Assembly (NCBI RefSeq): GCF_015751045.1
Contig: NZ_BNJW01000006.1
Coordinates: forward strand, 1-64,000
DNA from: Enterococcus lactis
GTDB taxonomy: Bacteria; Bacillota; Bacilli; Lactobacillales; Enterococcaceae
DNA: 64,000 nt
Direction: 5' to 3'
Part shown: positions 52,151 to 61,985 of the stretch, piece by piece
Numbering within the stretch: position 1 is the stretch's first letter
Layout of the letters: each line of letters opens with the position of its first letter
Notes under the pieces: generated by a model
What the model was told of the DNA's origin: nothing
The model's database searches: none
The model's input: only the letters and a program-made list of their open reading frames with translations
Translations under genes and position numbers: made by a program

Positions 52151-53001
52151 TGGATTATTTTAAAAAAACCAGTGTGAATCGGCAATCAAAAAAGATGCTA
52201 AGCTATGTGCTTATGACGGTAATAGGAATTATTTTGCTCATTCCATTGCTTTGGATGGTATTTACTTCATTGAAACCGATGGAAGAAATCGTTCGTTATC
52301 CTCCGACCTTTTTCCCAGAAAAAATCGTATGGGAAAACTATCTGGATACGATTGCCGCATTTCCTTTTTGGCGCTATGCAAGAAATACGTTATTCATCAC
52401 TGTGCTAGTAGTGATCGGTAATGTCCTTTCGAATTCTTTTATTGCTTATGGATTTGCGAAGCTTGATTTTCCTGGGAAAAAGCTGATGTTTGCTTTGGTT
52501 CTTTCTACGATGATGATCCCGGGGTTTGTAACGATGATTCCTCAATATGTATTATTCTCCAAGATCGGCTGGGTAGGTACTTATTTGCCCCTGATCGTTC
52601 CATCGTTCTTCGGCAATGCGTTCAATATATTTCTGATGCGTCAATTTTACTTATCGATCAATAATGAATTGATCGAAGCTGCTGAAATCGACGGAGCGAA
52701 TCATTTGTATATTTGGAGTCATTTGATGCTTCCATTGACGAAACCTGCTTTGATCACGATTGCAATCAATTCCTTCAACGCGGCTTGGAATGATTTCTTA
52801 GGTCCTCTGTTATATATCCAAGATCAAGAAAAATACACGTTGCAGATTGGCTTGCAAGTTTTTCAGAACCAAGCGACGACACAATGGAATTATCTGATGG
52901 CAGGAGCAACACTTGTCTTGATCCCGACGATCTTGCTGTTCTTTTTTGCACAACGTTATTTCATTGAAGGAATGGATTTGACAGGAGGATCAAAAGGATG
53001 A
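52147..53001 (+). CDS. sugar ABC transporter permease 2 (MalG/LacG type)
   Basis: A 284-residue membrane protein with six hydrophobic segments, the EAA loop EAAEIDGANHLYIWSHLMLPLTKPAL, and a C-terminus ending FFAQRYFIEGMDLTGGSKG as usual for MalG-type proteins. GGAGGTGACGG precedes ATG 52147; the second codon is also ATG. It overlaps the following DUF624 gene by four bases. Confidence 0.9.
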   Translation: MMDYFKKTSVNRQSKKMLSYVLMTVIGIILLIPLLWMVFTSLKPMEEIVRYPPTFFPEKIVWENYLDTIAAFPFWRYARNTLFITVLVVIGNVLSNSFIAYGFAKLDFPGKKLMFALVLSTMMIPGFVTMIPQYVLFSKIGWVGTYLPLIVPSFFGNAFNIFLMRQFYLSINNELIEAAEIDGANHLYIWSHLMLPLTKPALITIAINSFNAAWNDFLGPLLYIQDQEKYTLQIGLQVFQNQATTQWNYLMAGATLVLIPTILLFFFAQRYFIEGMDLTGGSKG

Positions 53002-53618
53002 TGAATCGGTCGATTGGTAAAAGAGCCAATGATTATTTTTTAGAAATCATTGAATGGATTCCGCGTCTTATCCAGTTACAGCTACTGTGGTTCCTGTGCG
53101 TCTTGCCTGTTCTCACATTAGGAACAGCAAGTCGAACAGTTCTCTATATGATTTATTATTACAAAAAAAATGAAGAGAAAAAGCTCAGTTCATTATACTG
53201 GAAGAAGTTTCGTGAGAATCTTTCTCTTTACGGAAAGCAAGATAGTTTAGCAAGTAGTTATTTTCTTCTTTTATTCATCGATTATCGGATTTTCCATTAT
53301 TTGGGTGGGAGAATTGGCTATACATTGATGTATACTACGTTGTTTTTGCTTCTATTAAGTGCTGTTCTTTTTAGTTACAAAATCTTGCTTCAACTGGAAA
53401 ATCAAAAAGAAGTCTCTTGGATTGCAGCATTTTTCTTGTTTTTTAATGATTTTAAAAGTGCACTTTTCTATTTAGCAGGCACGTCGATACTTCTGATTGC
53501 ATTATGGTTTGCAGGACCAGTCTACCTTGCTTTATTAGGTTTCAGCTTCTTGTTTTATTTTCAAGTCCTGCTTTTTATCCATCGTACGCAAGAAAAGGGT
53601 CTTAAAAAGGAGGAATAA
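52998..53618 (+). CDS. YesL-like DUF624 membrane protein
   Basis: A 206-residue integral membrane protein with about five hydrophobic segments. The N-terminal LLWFLCVLPVLTLGTASRTVLYMIYYYKK is the hallmark of the DUF624/YesL family. Such genes sit in CUT1 oligosaccharide operons across Firmicutes, and a role in transporter assembly or regulation is guessed but unproven. The four-base overlap with permease 2 shows it belongs to this operon. Confidence 0.85.
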   Translation: MMNRSIGKRANDYFLEIIEWIPRLIQLQLLWFLCVLPVLTLGTASRTVLYMIYYYKKNEEKKLSSLYWKKFRENLSLYGKQDSLASSYFLLLFIDYRIFHYLGGRIGYTLMYTTLFLLLLSAVLFSYKILLQLENQKEVSWIAAFFLFFNDFKSALFYLAGTSILLIALWFAGPVYLALLGFSFLFYFQVLLFIHRTQEKGLKKEE

Positions 53619-53619
53619 C

Positions 53620-54138
53620 ATGCTGCGTTTGATTGCTAAAATCGATGATAGTATTATCAATAAGTTCGCTAAGCAACGAGAAACGGACAATCGGAAAATC
53701 AATTTCTTGAAATTTATCAGTAATATCTCTAATGGCGGTTTTATTTGGCTGCTCCTTGCTACGGTTTTAGTTTTAGTACCTGATACAAGAGAATATGGTC
53801 TAGCTATTCTTGTAGGCAGTCTAATCTATTTTTTTGTTGGTCTACTTCTCATTAAAAAAACGACAAAACGGAAAAGACCTTATGAAAAAAATCGTCGGCT
53901 TGTCCTTTACACAAGTAAACCGAAGACTTCTTCTTTTCCTTCAGGGCATACGGCACTTGCTTTTTTATCTGTAGCAGCGTTGTTCGAGTTAAGTCGTATT
54001 GCAGGAATACTAGCTTTTCTGTTTGCTTGTTTGATCGCTTATTCAAGAATTTTTTTACTTTTACATTATCCTACTGATGTTTTAGGAGGAGCTATTTTAG
54101 GAAGTGTTATCGGTATCTTGTGTGCTGCCGTTATCTGA
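53620..54138 (+). CDS. PAP2-family membrane phosphatase
   Basis: A 172-residue membrane protein with about five hydrophobic segments and the complete phosphatidic acid phosphatase type 2 signature: KTTKRKRP (motif 1), SSFPSGHT (motif 2) and SRIFLLLHYPTD (motif 3). Substrates in this family are lipid phosphates such as undecaprenyl pyrophosphate or phosphatidylglycerol phosphate. It begins one base after the DUF624 stop, so it is the last gene of the sugar-transporter operon, although a metabolic link is not obvious. Confidence 0.9.
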   Translation: MLRLIAKIDDSIINKFAKQRETDNRKINFLKFISNISNGGFIWLLLATVLVLVPDTREYGLAILVGSLIYFFVGLLLIKKTTKRKRPYEKNRRLVLYTSKPKTSSFPSGHTALAFLSVAALFELSRIAGILAFLFACLIAYSRIFLLLHYPTDVLGGAILGSVIGILCAAVI

Positions 54139-54150
54139 ATCAATTGCATG

Positions 54151-54194
54151 AATAAAGCATGAGTGCGTAAATACGCATTCGTGCTTTATTTTTT
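54151..54194 (+). terminator. terminator of the sugar-transporter operon
   Basis: AATAAAGCATGAGTGCGTA pairs imperfectly with TACGCATTCGTGCTTTATT and runs into T7, 12 bases after the PAP2 stop. Confidence 0.85.
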
Positions 54195-54273
54195 TGTTTT
54201 TCAGGGAAACAGTCGGAAATTATTTACCTGTCTTAATAACTTAAGTTCTGTTAAATGAGAGTGTTATAAAATT

Positions 54274-54371
54274 TTATAATCTAATTTTAATAATAATCGT
54301 TGTATAATTGGTGTTTTTTAACTAAAATGGATATTGTTTGATTTAAAGTTAAAATTAAATTAGATTATAAT
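54274..54371 (+). promoter_or_regulatory. pilus operon upstream region with inverted repeat and -10 boxes
   Basis: TTATAATCTAATTT (54274-54287) and its exact complement AAATTAGATTATAA (54357-54370) are 69 bases apart. Three TATAAT boxes occur, at 54275, 54303 and 54366; two of them lie inside the repeat arms. The rest of the 300-base gap between the PAP2 gene and the pilus operon is AT-rich and without ORFs. The third -10 box, 68 bases before the empA start, is the most natural promoter, with TTAAAG as a poor -35. Confidence 0.5.
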
Positions 54372-54438
54372 TAGATAGATGTTGTTTTTGGTGTTTGTTG
54401 TGAAAGAAGACACATGTTTTAGAAAGGAGTATAAGAAT

Positions 54439-57400
54439 GTGAAAGGGGTAAAATTGAAGCTTTTGCAGTTAGCAGCTGTCAGTCTGTTATTTGGACCGTA
54501 TTTCCAGTCTGTCTATCATATGACAGCATTGGATGTAGCTGCTGAGTCAACAGAAGTGAAGGAGGATGAGGTATTTCTAGATGAGGATTATGCAAAAATC
54601 GAAGGGAGGTATATCGAAAAAGAAGAAACGTTTGAATGGCATCTGGCTTTTGAAAAGAAAGAGAGTGCGAACGAAGGTAGGATACGTTTAGCAATCGATA
54701 CAGCTGCTGCCGGTATCGGTACCGTAAAAAACGTTCGGGGAACAGGTCTCTCCTCTTACGATGAAGATGGAGAAGACTTAAAAGTCGAGACAATCGATGG
54801 TCAAGAATGGTATGTCGGAAAATTTTATTCGAAAGAAGCTGAGACCGGCACATTGGTTTTTGAAACAGAAAAGATTCCAGATGTGAATGAAGGGGAACTA
54901 CCTCTTCAAGTGGTGGTCGATGAAAGAATAGCTAATCAAGAATTACAAGAAAATGAAACAGATACAGAGGATTCCGCTGAAAATCAACGTAGCGAAGAAA
55001 ATGAAACGGAAGAGCTGGACGCACCAATCGTGCCCAGCGGTCAAGCACTCCAACGCATTCAACGCCGGTTATTCAACGGTATTTTAGAGCGTCTTGGACC
55101 AACAGCTACGCAAGATCCATATGAATATATCTATCCTAGCGGAATAGCTGAAAACGATCAGCACCGCTATCCACGATTTACAACGAATGATTATACGAAA
55201 GTATTAGGAAATTGGTCACAAAGTAATGAACGCTATCAGGGAGAAAAAGGCTCACCATATGATGGAGAGAACTTGATCGATGATAGTGATTACGCAATCG
55301 GGGGAGCGAACTGGAGAAATTACGACTATGCGGCTGATAATGGATCAACTGCAGGTGAAGAAGATGTAAATGTTCCGGCTCAAACCGTTCAGCTTTGGGG
55401 AGATGAACGGAATTTTGAAAACAGTTACTTGGATTATAACGGGGCATATATCAAAAAATGGGTAGAACCTGTTATATCAAACAACCCAACATCTGATCTA
55501 CATCCTGAAGATGCAACGACACTTTATAACGTTTATCTAGATGTGATCGGAAGTGAGAAACAAGAAATCAGTCCAATCGATATCGTTTTTGTTCTAGATA
55601 AATCAGCCAGTATGAATGAAGGGACACTAGAAGGCGGAGGCCAGAGTAAAAATGCGGCGCTGATAGAATCGGTAAATGAAATTAGTGAAAATCTGCTATC
55701 CGACCCAAATATGGATATTCGGATCGGTATGGTGAATTTTTATCATAATAGTACAGTCATCAATAACCAGGAACAAATCAGTTCGGACATCTTTCCGTTG
55801 ACAAATGACATCAATCGTTTAACGGGAAGTGAGAATACAGCACTGAATCGTACACCCATCGGAGGAACGCCGCTTACACTAGGACTTAAAAATGGCTATG
55901 AAACATTGTATGCGGATAATGGCGGAGAAAATAGAAATCCAGAAAAGATCCTGATCGTCGTAGGAGACGGAACACCCACCTTCAGTTATGCACCGATCCA
56001 AACAAGATCTCGCACAAGTATTTGGGGAGCTTGGAGCAGTTGGAGTGTCATGGGGGATAAGATTGCCATAGATCGTGGTGATTTGTTCAAAAACTTTGAA
56101 ACCTTTTCTGGGAATACTTCTAATGCAGGATTTACTTATCCAGTTACCTACGCATCTGACTTTGACCGTCCTGTTAATGGGACAAATGTGGAATACCGTT
56201 ACGGAGAAGTAAAAGAAGGTGATGATAAAGCAACTCACTGGGTTGGTACAGGAAGCGCAAGCAATGATACTAACGGTAGTCCAACTTCACAAGAAAAGTC
56301 GTCAGCCATCAATACTGTTGCGTATCATCATTGGCTGAAAAACAAGTACCAAGAGAACCCGCCAAGTATTTTCTCCATTGGGTTAGGAATCGACGGAAGT
56401 ATTGCCGGTAGACAGCGGCTCGATGCAATCGGACGAAATGTATTAAAAAACATTGCTGATTTAAATGATGATGGCACAACACCGCGTTATTACGATGCGA
56501 ACAACAAGAATGACATCATTACAGCCTTGGAGGATATCTCCTCTACTTTCAAAAAGACGATCCAGCAAGCCACACTTTATGATGAAACTGGATTTAATGT
56601 TTCACCGTTTGGGGCTGGAAGAGATGCTGATATTAAGTTTTATCATCTAGATCCAGGAGAAAATGGCATGAAGTACCAAGAGCCAGAAATATGGGATGAA
56701 ACGCGTCATGGACAAGCACCGCCAGAAGTAGTGGCGACGCCGACAACGTATGTTGGGCGAGAAAACCAAGCCTATAAATTTTCTCCAATCTCGTTAGGTG
56801 AAGGGGAAATGGTCAGGATCAAGTATCAAGTAAAACTGGATGCAGGAGCACAAGACGGGAATTTCTATGCAGTGAACAATATGGCCTATATCCAAAACTT
56901 GGAGGATTATGAAAACGATGTTATGAACGGGCGAATGTATTTCCCGACCTCGTCTATTCGTTATGAGCATAAGGACCGGAATTTCCAAATAAGCAAAATG
57001 GGGCAAAATGGGGAACCTTTAGTAGGAATCGAATTTGCTCTATATGACCAGGACCCGGATAGCGGGGATGTGGAACCGATTGAAACGAGAACAACTACCA
57101 ACGATGGACTCGCAATCTTTGAAACGAAGATCCCTGTGCTGGGGGATGAAACAGGTGCTGTTAGTGACATTTTCTGGATCAGAGAGATCGCTGGACCGCC
57201 CCGTTATCAGTTAGTGGATGAGACGTATCAATTCCAAATCAAAAAATACAGTTCCAGCGGAGATACAGCGCTTGGTCACTATGAGTTGGTAGCAGCAAAT
57301 ACTTCAGGAGTAAGAGTTGGTGGAGAAGAAGGTAGCGATCCTGATTCTTATTATGAAGGCGAATACCACAAACTTTCAATTGTTCAAAATGTCAATGAGG

Positions 57401-58947
57401 ACGAAACGGATTATGAAGACTTGTATGTCAAATTGGAAATGCGGAATGAATTCAAGCCAGTCCACATGAACATCAATAAACTGATTGAAGGAAGCACTAC
57501 GCCAATCAATGGGGCAGAGTTTGAACTTTATCAAACCGATGGAAGCGGACTTGAAATTGGAACGCCGGTAGCTAAAGGAATCTCTGGTGCGAATGAAGCA
57601 GACGAAGAGAAAGGAATGCTCACATTCTATTCAGTAAATGAAAATGGAGAATATTTGCACGTGGAGGGTGAGAAAGTCATTCATCCTATTGGAGAACCAG
57701 ATTCATTTATTCATATAGACAATGAAGAAAATGCCAACTATGCAGAATACAAAATCGTTGAAAGTCAAAGCCCAGAAGGTTTCAAAGAACCTGACGAAAA
57801 CGACACATGGATCTTGCGACTGTACGATAATGAGGCAGGTACCATCCAGCTTAGACAAACAGGTGAAGCAAATTGGCAATATCTCACCCATTCAACAGAC
57901 GAAGAGGGCCGATTATGGGTAGAATTTACTGCTTACAATACGTTTGATTATCGGGAGATCCGAGTTAGAAAATTAAATCATGAAGGCAATCCTTTAGATG
58001 GTGCAGGTTTTGATATCAGAAAAATAGGGGATTCTTCCTTCCCACTGTATCGAGCATACACAGGCAACCCGTTAGAACCCGAAGAATCGAAACGTTTGTC
58101 TGGAATCGGTTACTTCTATCTTTATACAGTCGGTGTAGAGAAATATGTCGATTTAGAATACAGTCAACCTTTACGCTTGTCTATCGGCGAATATGAGGTC
58201 TCAGAATCTGTTGCACCAAACGGGTATCAATTGTCTGATCAAGTATTCCAGTTTGCACTGAATGAAGAAGGGAAATTTGTCATTGGAGAGACAGTCATCG
58301 AAGACGAAACTGATCCGTTACCGGAGGGTTATGACATCATCGATGGTGTATTACAAGTAACCTTAGAAGATGAACTAGCACCAATCGATCTGGAACTTTT
58401 GAAAGTTGACAGTATAAGTAGTCGACGTCTTGAAGGCGCAGAATTTTCAATTGAGAAACAAAATAGTGCAGGAGACTATGAACTCATCGTCGGAGGCTTG
58501 GCACCAGATCCAAACGATTCTTCCCTATTCAATGCTTTGGATTTGACGGAAGGATTCTATCGGATCAAGGAAGTGAAGTCGCCGGACGGCTACAGGAAAC
58601 TTCCAGGCTACTTTATTTTAGAAATTAGTTATCGTGAAGAACCAGAAGTGGAAAATGATCGGGTCGTTCCAGGAAAAGAAGCCGGGACACTAAAAGTTGA
58701 GGTTTCTTATTATCCAAACGAAGAAGCAGAGACTCCTGATCTGCAGCAAGAGTTAGAATATGAACTTTTGGATACGAACCGAATCAGGCTACAGCTTAGT
58801 GTCGGGAATGATCCTGAAAATCCATTGCCTGCTACAGGGGGATCCGGACGATTATTCTATATCCTGCTTGCTGCATTCTTCGTGGCACTTGCCGGTGCTG
58901 CCTATGGTTTGTATGTCAGACAATCTAAAAAGGAGGGGGCAAGGTAA
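54439..58947 (+). CDS. empA: pilus tip adhesin with von Willebrand factor A domain, LPXTG-anchored
   Basis: A 1502-residue surface protein, the first pilin of the EmpABC/EbpABC-type operon. It has a signal peptide (about 1-30), an N-terminal region with acidic stretches, a vWA domain whose metal-ion site DKSAS is at 387-391, four CnaB-like domains recognisable by E-box glutamates (E916, E1108, E1256, E1378, as in YEVSESVAPNGY), and an LPATGG sorting signal at 1463-1468, hydrophobic span and basic tail. Tip adhesins of this type bind host proteins. Start is GTG 54439, nine bases after AAAGGAG; the ATG overlapping it is out of frame and stops at once, and the TTG at 54379 lacks a ribosome site. 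Confidence 0.92.
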   Translation: MKGVKLKLLQLAAVSLLFGPYFQSVYHMTALDVAAESTEVKEDEVFLDEDYAKIEGRYIEKEETFEWHLAFEKKESANEGRIRLAIDTAAAGIGTVKNVRGTGLSSYDEDGEDLKVETIDGQEWYVGKFYSKEAETGTLVFETEKIPDVNEGELPLQVVVDERIANQELQENETDTEDSAENQRSEENETEELDAPIVPSGQALQRIQRRLFNGILERLGPTATQDPYEYIYPSGIAENDQHRYPRFTTNDYTKVLGNWSQSNERYQGEKGSPYDGENLIDDSDYAIGGANWRNYDYAADNGSTAGEEDVNVPAQTVQLWGDERNFENSYLDYNGAYIKKWVEPVISNNPTSDLHPEDATTLYNVYLDVIGSEKQEISPIDIVFVLDKSASMNEGTLEGGGQSKNAALIESVNEISENLLSDPNMDIRIGMVNFYHNSTVINNQEQISSDIFPLTNDINRLTGSENTALNRTPIGGTPLTLGLKNGYETLYADNGGENRNPEKILIVVGDGTPTFSYAPIQTRSRTSIWGAWSSWSVMGDKIAIDRGDLFKNFETFSGNTSNAGFTYPVTYASDFDRPVNGTNVEYRYGEVKEGDDKATHWVGTGSASNDTNGSPTSQEKSSAINTVAYHHWLKNKYQENPPSIFSIGLGIDGSIAGRQRLDAIGRNVLKNIADLNDDGTTPRYYDANNKNDIITALEDISSTFKKTIQQATLYDETGFNVSPFGAGRDADIKFYHLDPGENGMKYQEPEIWDETRHGQAPPEVVATPTTYVGRENQAYKFSPISLGEGEMVRIKYQVKLDAGAQDGNFYAVNNMAYIQNLEDYENDVMNGRMYFPTSSIRYEHKDRNFQISKMGQNGEPLVGIEFALYDQDPDSGDVEPIETRTTTNDGLAIFETKIPVLGDETGAVSDIFWIREIAGPPRYQLVDETYQFQIKKYSSSGDTALGHYELVAANTSGVRVGGEEGSDPDSYYEGEYHKLSIVQNVNEDETDYEDLYVKLEMRNEFKPVHMNINKLIEGSTTPINGAEFELYQTDGSGLEIGTPVAKGISGANEADEEKGMLTFYSVNENGEYLHVEGEKVIHPIGEPDSFIHIDNEENANYAEYKIVESQSPEGFKEPDENDTWILRLYDNEAGTIQLRQTGEANWQYLTHSTDEEGRLWVEFTAYNTFDYREIRVRKLNHEGNPLDGAGFDIRKIGDSSFPLYRAYTGNPLEPEESKRLSGIGYFYLYTVGVEKYVDLEYSQPLRLSIGEYEVSESVAPNGYQLSDQVFQFALNEEGKFVIGETVIEDETDPLPEGYDIIDGVLQVTLEDELAPIDLELLKVDSISSRRLEGAEFSIEKQNSAGDYELIVGGLAPDPNDSSLFNALDLTEGFYRIKEVKSPDGYRKLPGYFILEISYREEPEVENDRVVPGKEAGTLKVEVSYYPNEEAETPDLQQELEYELLDTNRIRLQLSVGNDPENPLPATGGSGRLFYILLAAFFVALAGAAYGLYVRQSKKEGAR

Positions 58948-60260
58948 TGAAAAAGCTGTTGTGTTTGATGCTTCAATTACTTGTTTTACTACCATTTGTA
59001 GCAGTCCTTCTTCCTCAAACGATGTCGGCAGAAGAATTAGGGGAAGACGTTGTGGAATTCGTATTGCATAAACGGATGATTCGAGATATCGATTATAACG
59101 ACCAATTTGAATTCCATGAAAATGACGGTCTGGCTATCTCTGAGGAAGCGGGAAAAACAGCAGATATCATTTCGCAGACGGTCCCGCTAAATGGAGCGAC
59201 ATTCGCCGTTTACGATATGACCGATTATTATCATGACAAAAAAGCTGCTGAGAACATGACCTCTAGAGAATTCGTCCAGCAAATCGCTGAAACGAGCAGA
59301 AACAATATCCGTCAGTTGATCACAGAAGAAAGACTTGCCCAGGTTGGGGAGTCGGTAACGACTGGAAAAGATACGGTTGGTGGATTAGGAGATGGGATTG
59401 CACGCATCCAAGTACCTAAGAAAAACCAAGATCGAGATGCAGTTTATTTGATTTTTGAAGAATCAATTGATCCGGAAATCGGGTTGAATGTGGATATCGA
59501 TCAAACAGCGATCCCGATTGCTGCTGTTTTGCCAATCTATCATCCAACAGAACCAACCGAGGAACTGCAAGAGATCCATATCTATCCTAAAAATGTCGGT
59601 TATTTAAGAGATCCATACTTTTTCAAGTATGGACGACAAAGAGGAACAACTGAAAAAGGACGCCCATTAGAAGGTGCTGTTTTTGCTCTGTATCAGATGA
59701 TAGAAGGAGAAAAATATTATTTAGACATGGCTCCTGCGAATGACTTGAAAAATCAATGGATCAAACCAGCAAACAACGATCCTTTGAATGATAAAAATGT
59801 AAGCAAATTCATTTCAGATAAAGACGGTCTAGTCACGACAGGTCAACGATTCTTGCCCTCTGGTACCTATTATTTTGAAGAATTGAAAAGTGTAGAAGGG
59901 TACGAAATGGACGAAGCAAGTAAGCAAATCGAGGTCATTGTCCCTGAATCTTGGGTGGATGCAGAAGGACAGCCGCAATATGTAATGGTCAATGGGCAGA
60001 AGATGGCTGAATTGGAATCCGGAAAAGTTCCAGCCTCTGCCTATGAATCAGCAACGCCACGCGTGTATAACGAGACCATAAAAGAAACAACGGACAAACC
60101 GAAAGAACCAAGTGGGCCAAGCAATCCAAATCAACCAGTGAAAGGGTCCGTATTTCCACAAACCAATGAAGCAAGAACACTGATTTCTTTATTAGGAATC
60201 CTTTTGTTGTTAGGTGCTGTTTTATTAATAAAAAAAGAACGGGGAGAAAAAAATGAATAA
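58947..60260 (+). CDS. empB: minor (basal-type) pilin with FPQTNE sorting signal
   Basis: A 437-residue pilin: signal peptide (about 1-28, cleaved near MSA), N-terminal domain, pilin motif IYPKN with the reactive Lys215, a CnaB-like domain with E-box Glu312 (YYFEELKSVEGY), and a C-terminal FPQTNE sorting signal at 403-408 followed by a hydrophobic span and RGEKNE. The sorting motif departs from LPXTG, which is typical of basal pilins handled by the housekeeping sortase. The start codon overlaps the empA stop (TAATG), and the end overlaps empC by eight bases. Confidence 0.9.
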   Translation: MKKLLCLMLQLLVLLPFVAVLLPQTMSAEELGEDVVEFVLHKRMIRDIDYNDQFEFHENDGLAISEEAGKTADIISQTVPLNGATFAVYDMTDYYHDKKAAENMTSREFVQQIAETSRNNIRQLITEERLAQVGESVTTGKDTVGGLGDGIARIQVPKKNQDRDAVYLIFEESIDPEIGLNVDIDQTAIPIAAVLPIYHPTEPTEELQEIHIYPKNVGYLRDPYFFKYGRQRGTTEKGRPLEGAVFALYQMIEGEKYYLDMAPANDLKNQWIKPANNDPLNDKNVSKFISDKDGLVTTGQRFLPSGTYYFEELKSVEGYEMDEASKQIEVIVPESWVDAEGQPQYVMVNGQKMAELESGKVPASAYESATPRVYNETIKETTDKPKEPSGPSNPNQPVKGSVFPQTNEARTLISLLGILLLLGAVLLIKKERGEKNE

Positions 60261-61971
60261 AAAAATGATGACCATGGGGATGAGTGCACTGTGGCTCGCA
60301 GCTGTAGGATTAGGAAGTTTTGGAAATGGAAAATTAGTTCACGCTGAAGAAGTCACGGAAAAACCAAGTGAAGTGACGATCACATTACACAAAAAAGCAT
60401 TCACGACTGTGCCTGAAGAACGACCGAATAGCGGGTTGGTATCAGATGATTTTGATAATGAGAATCTTCCAGGCGTCGATTTTGAAATGTTTGATGTTAC
60501 AGATGTCTATTATAATTTGCTGAAAGATGACCCTAGAACAACTGACATAGATGATGATGGGTTAGAACCTGCCGCTGCGATTGCTTTGATCCAATCAGAT
60601 CACACAGCAGCATGGTTTGTATCTTATGGTATCGAAAGTATAGATAAGCAGACGACTGGCGAAAATGGTGAAGCTGTTTTCAGAAATGTCCAAGTGACGG
60701 AAGAGGCACCTTCTTCGAGAGATAAAGTCTATCTCTTCTTAGAAACATATTCACCAGCTCATATTTCAAGAATCGCGTCTCCAATGGTTGTCATGATGCC
60801 AGTTATGATGCCAGATATTATTGGCGGTGTATGGGATGGAACCTCTTGGAAAGATACGTACAACACCGATGTACACTTATATCCTAAAAATGAAATCCAA
60901 GATTCTTCCAAAGAAATGAATGTAGATGAAGCAGACGTTAGAACTGTGACGATTCGCAATGAAAATGGTGAAGAAGAAACGATCCGATATGTTGACTTAG
61001 AAAAAGGAAAAACAGTTTCTTATACAATAACTGCACCGATTCCTTACTTTATTGATGAAATCAATGAGGACAATACAACAGTCATCACGCATTTCACAAT
61101 CACAGATACGCCAACAGAAGGTTTGAGTTATTTTGATCAGGAACTCCTTGTACAAGCAGGAGATACAACACTGATAAAAGATACTGATTATACAGTAACA
61201 AAAGCGGGTAACGGTTTTGTCGTGGAGATCATTCTTGAAACAGGAGGTATACCGAACACAGCAACACTGGAAAAATTAGGGAATCATCGTGGCGGGGAAT
61301 TAACTGTTACCTATGACTTGCAAGTCAACGCAGTTATCAATGCAGACGAATTCCATAACAATACAGCATTGATCGAAATCGGTAGAGGTGACGAGTATGA
61401 CTACAACGAACGTCGCGTGCCACCAGAAGAAGTAACGACTGGCGGGAGAAGATTTGAAAAGTTTGATGCTTCAAGCAATGCTTTACTAGACGGTGCAAGA
61501 TTTGAATTGTGGAACGAAGAGAAAACTGCTTATGCTGTTTTCTATAAAGATGGCGTACGTTTACCTGTTTATGAGTCAGGTGCTGATGCAGAAGAAATCA
61601 CAATCGATTGGGTAAGTGATAATAGTGTAGAGGCAACAGAATTTGTCTCAAATGACCAAGGATACTTCGAAGTTGTTGGATTAGATTACGGAACATACTT
61701 CATGAAAGAAACAGTAGCACCAGAAGGATATGTTTTACCAACAGGTGAAGCAGCTTTCACAGAGTTCAATGTAGAATATGGTAGCTATGATGATGAACTT
61801 GTGATTGTGGACTATGAGTATCCAGGAGCAGCACGCGTACCAAACGTAAGACAAGGATTTCTTCCTTCTACTGGAGGGAACGGGATCTTAGCATTCTTGC
61901 TGATCGGTCTAAGTTTGATGATTGGGGCCTACAGCTGGTACCGTAAATCTAAAATGAAGTCTGAAGTATAA
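60253..61971 (+). CDS. empC: major pilin subunit, LPXTG-anchored
   Basis: A 572-residue major pilin. Signal peptide about 1-31 (cleaved after VHA), N-terminal domain, pilin motif LYPKN with Lys212 that forms the bond to the next subunit's Thr, a middle isopeptide-type domain, a C-terminal CnaB domain with E-box Glu486 in KETVAPEGY, and LPSTGG at 537-542 with membrane span and basic tail. Class C sortase polymerises it into the shaft. Codon use is smoother than in empA and empB, fitting higher expression. GGGGAG precedes the ATG. Confidence 0.93.
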   Translation: MNKKMMTMGMSALWLAAVGLGSFGNGKLVHAEEVTEKPSEVTITLHKKAFTTVPEERPNSGLVSDDFDNENLPGVDFEMFDVTDVYYNLLKDDPRTTDIDDDGLEPAAAIALIQSDHTAAWFVSYGIESIDKQTTGENGEAVFRNVQVTEEAPSSRDKVYLFLETYSPAHISRIASPMVVMMPVMMPDIIGGVWDGTSWKDTYNTDVHLYPKNEIQDSSKEMNVDEADVRTVTIRNENGEEETIRYVDLEKGKTVSYTITAPIPYFIDEINEDNTTVITHFTITDTPTEGLSYFDQELLVQAGDTTLIKDTDYTVTKAGNGFVVEIILETGGIPNTATLEKLGNHRGGELTVTYDLQVNAVINADEFHNNTALIEIGRGDEYDYNERRVPPEEVTTGGRRFEKFDASSNALLDGARFELWNEEKTAYAVFYKDGVRLPVYESGADAEEITIDWVSDNSVEATEFVSNDQGYFEVVGLDYGTYFMKETVAPEGYVLPTGEAAFTEFNVEYGSYDDELVIVDYEYPGAARVPNVRQGFLPSTGGNGILAFLLIGLSLMIGAYSWYRKSKMKSEV

Positions 61972-61985
61972 GCAACAAAAATAAG

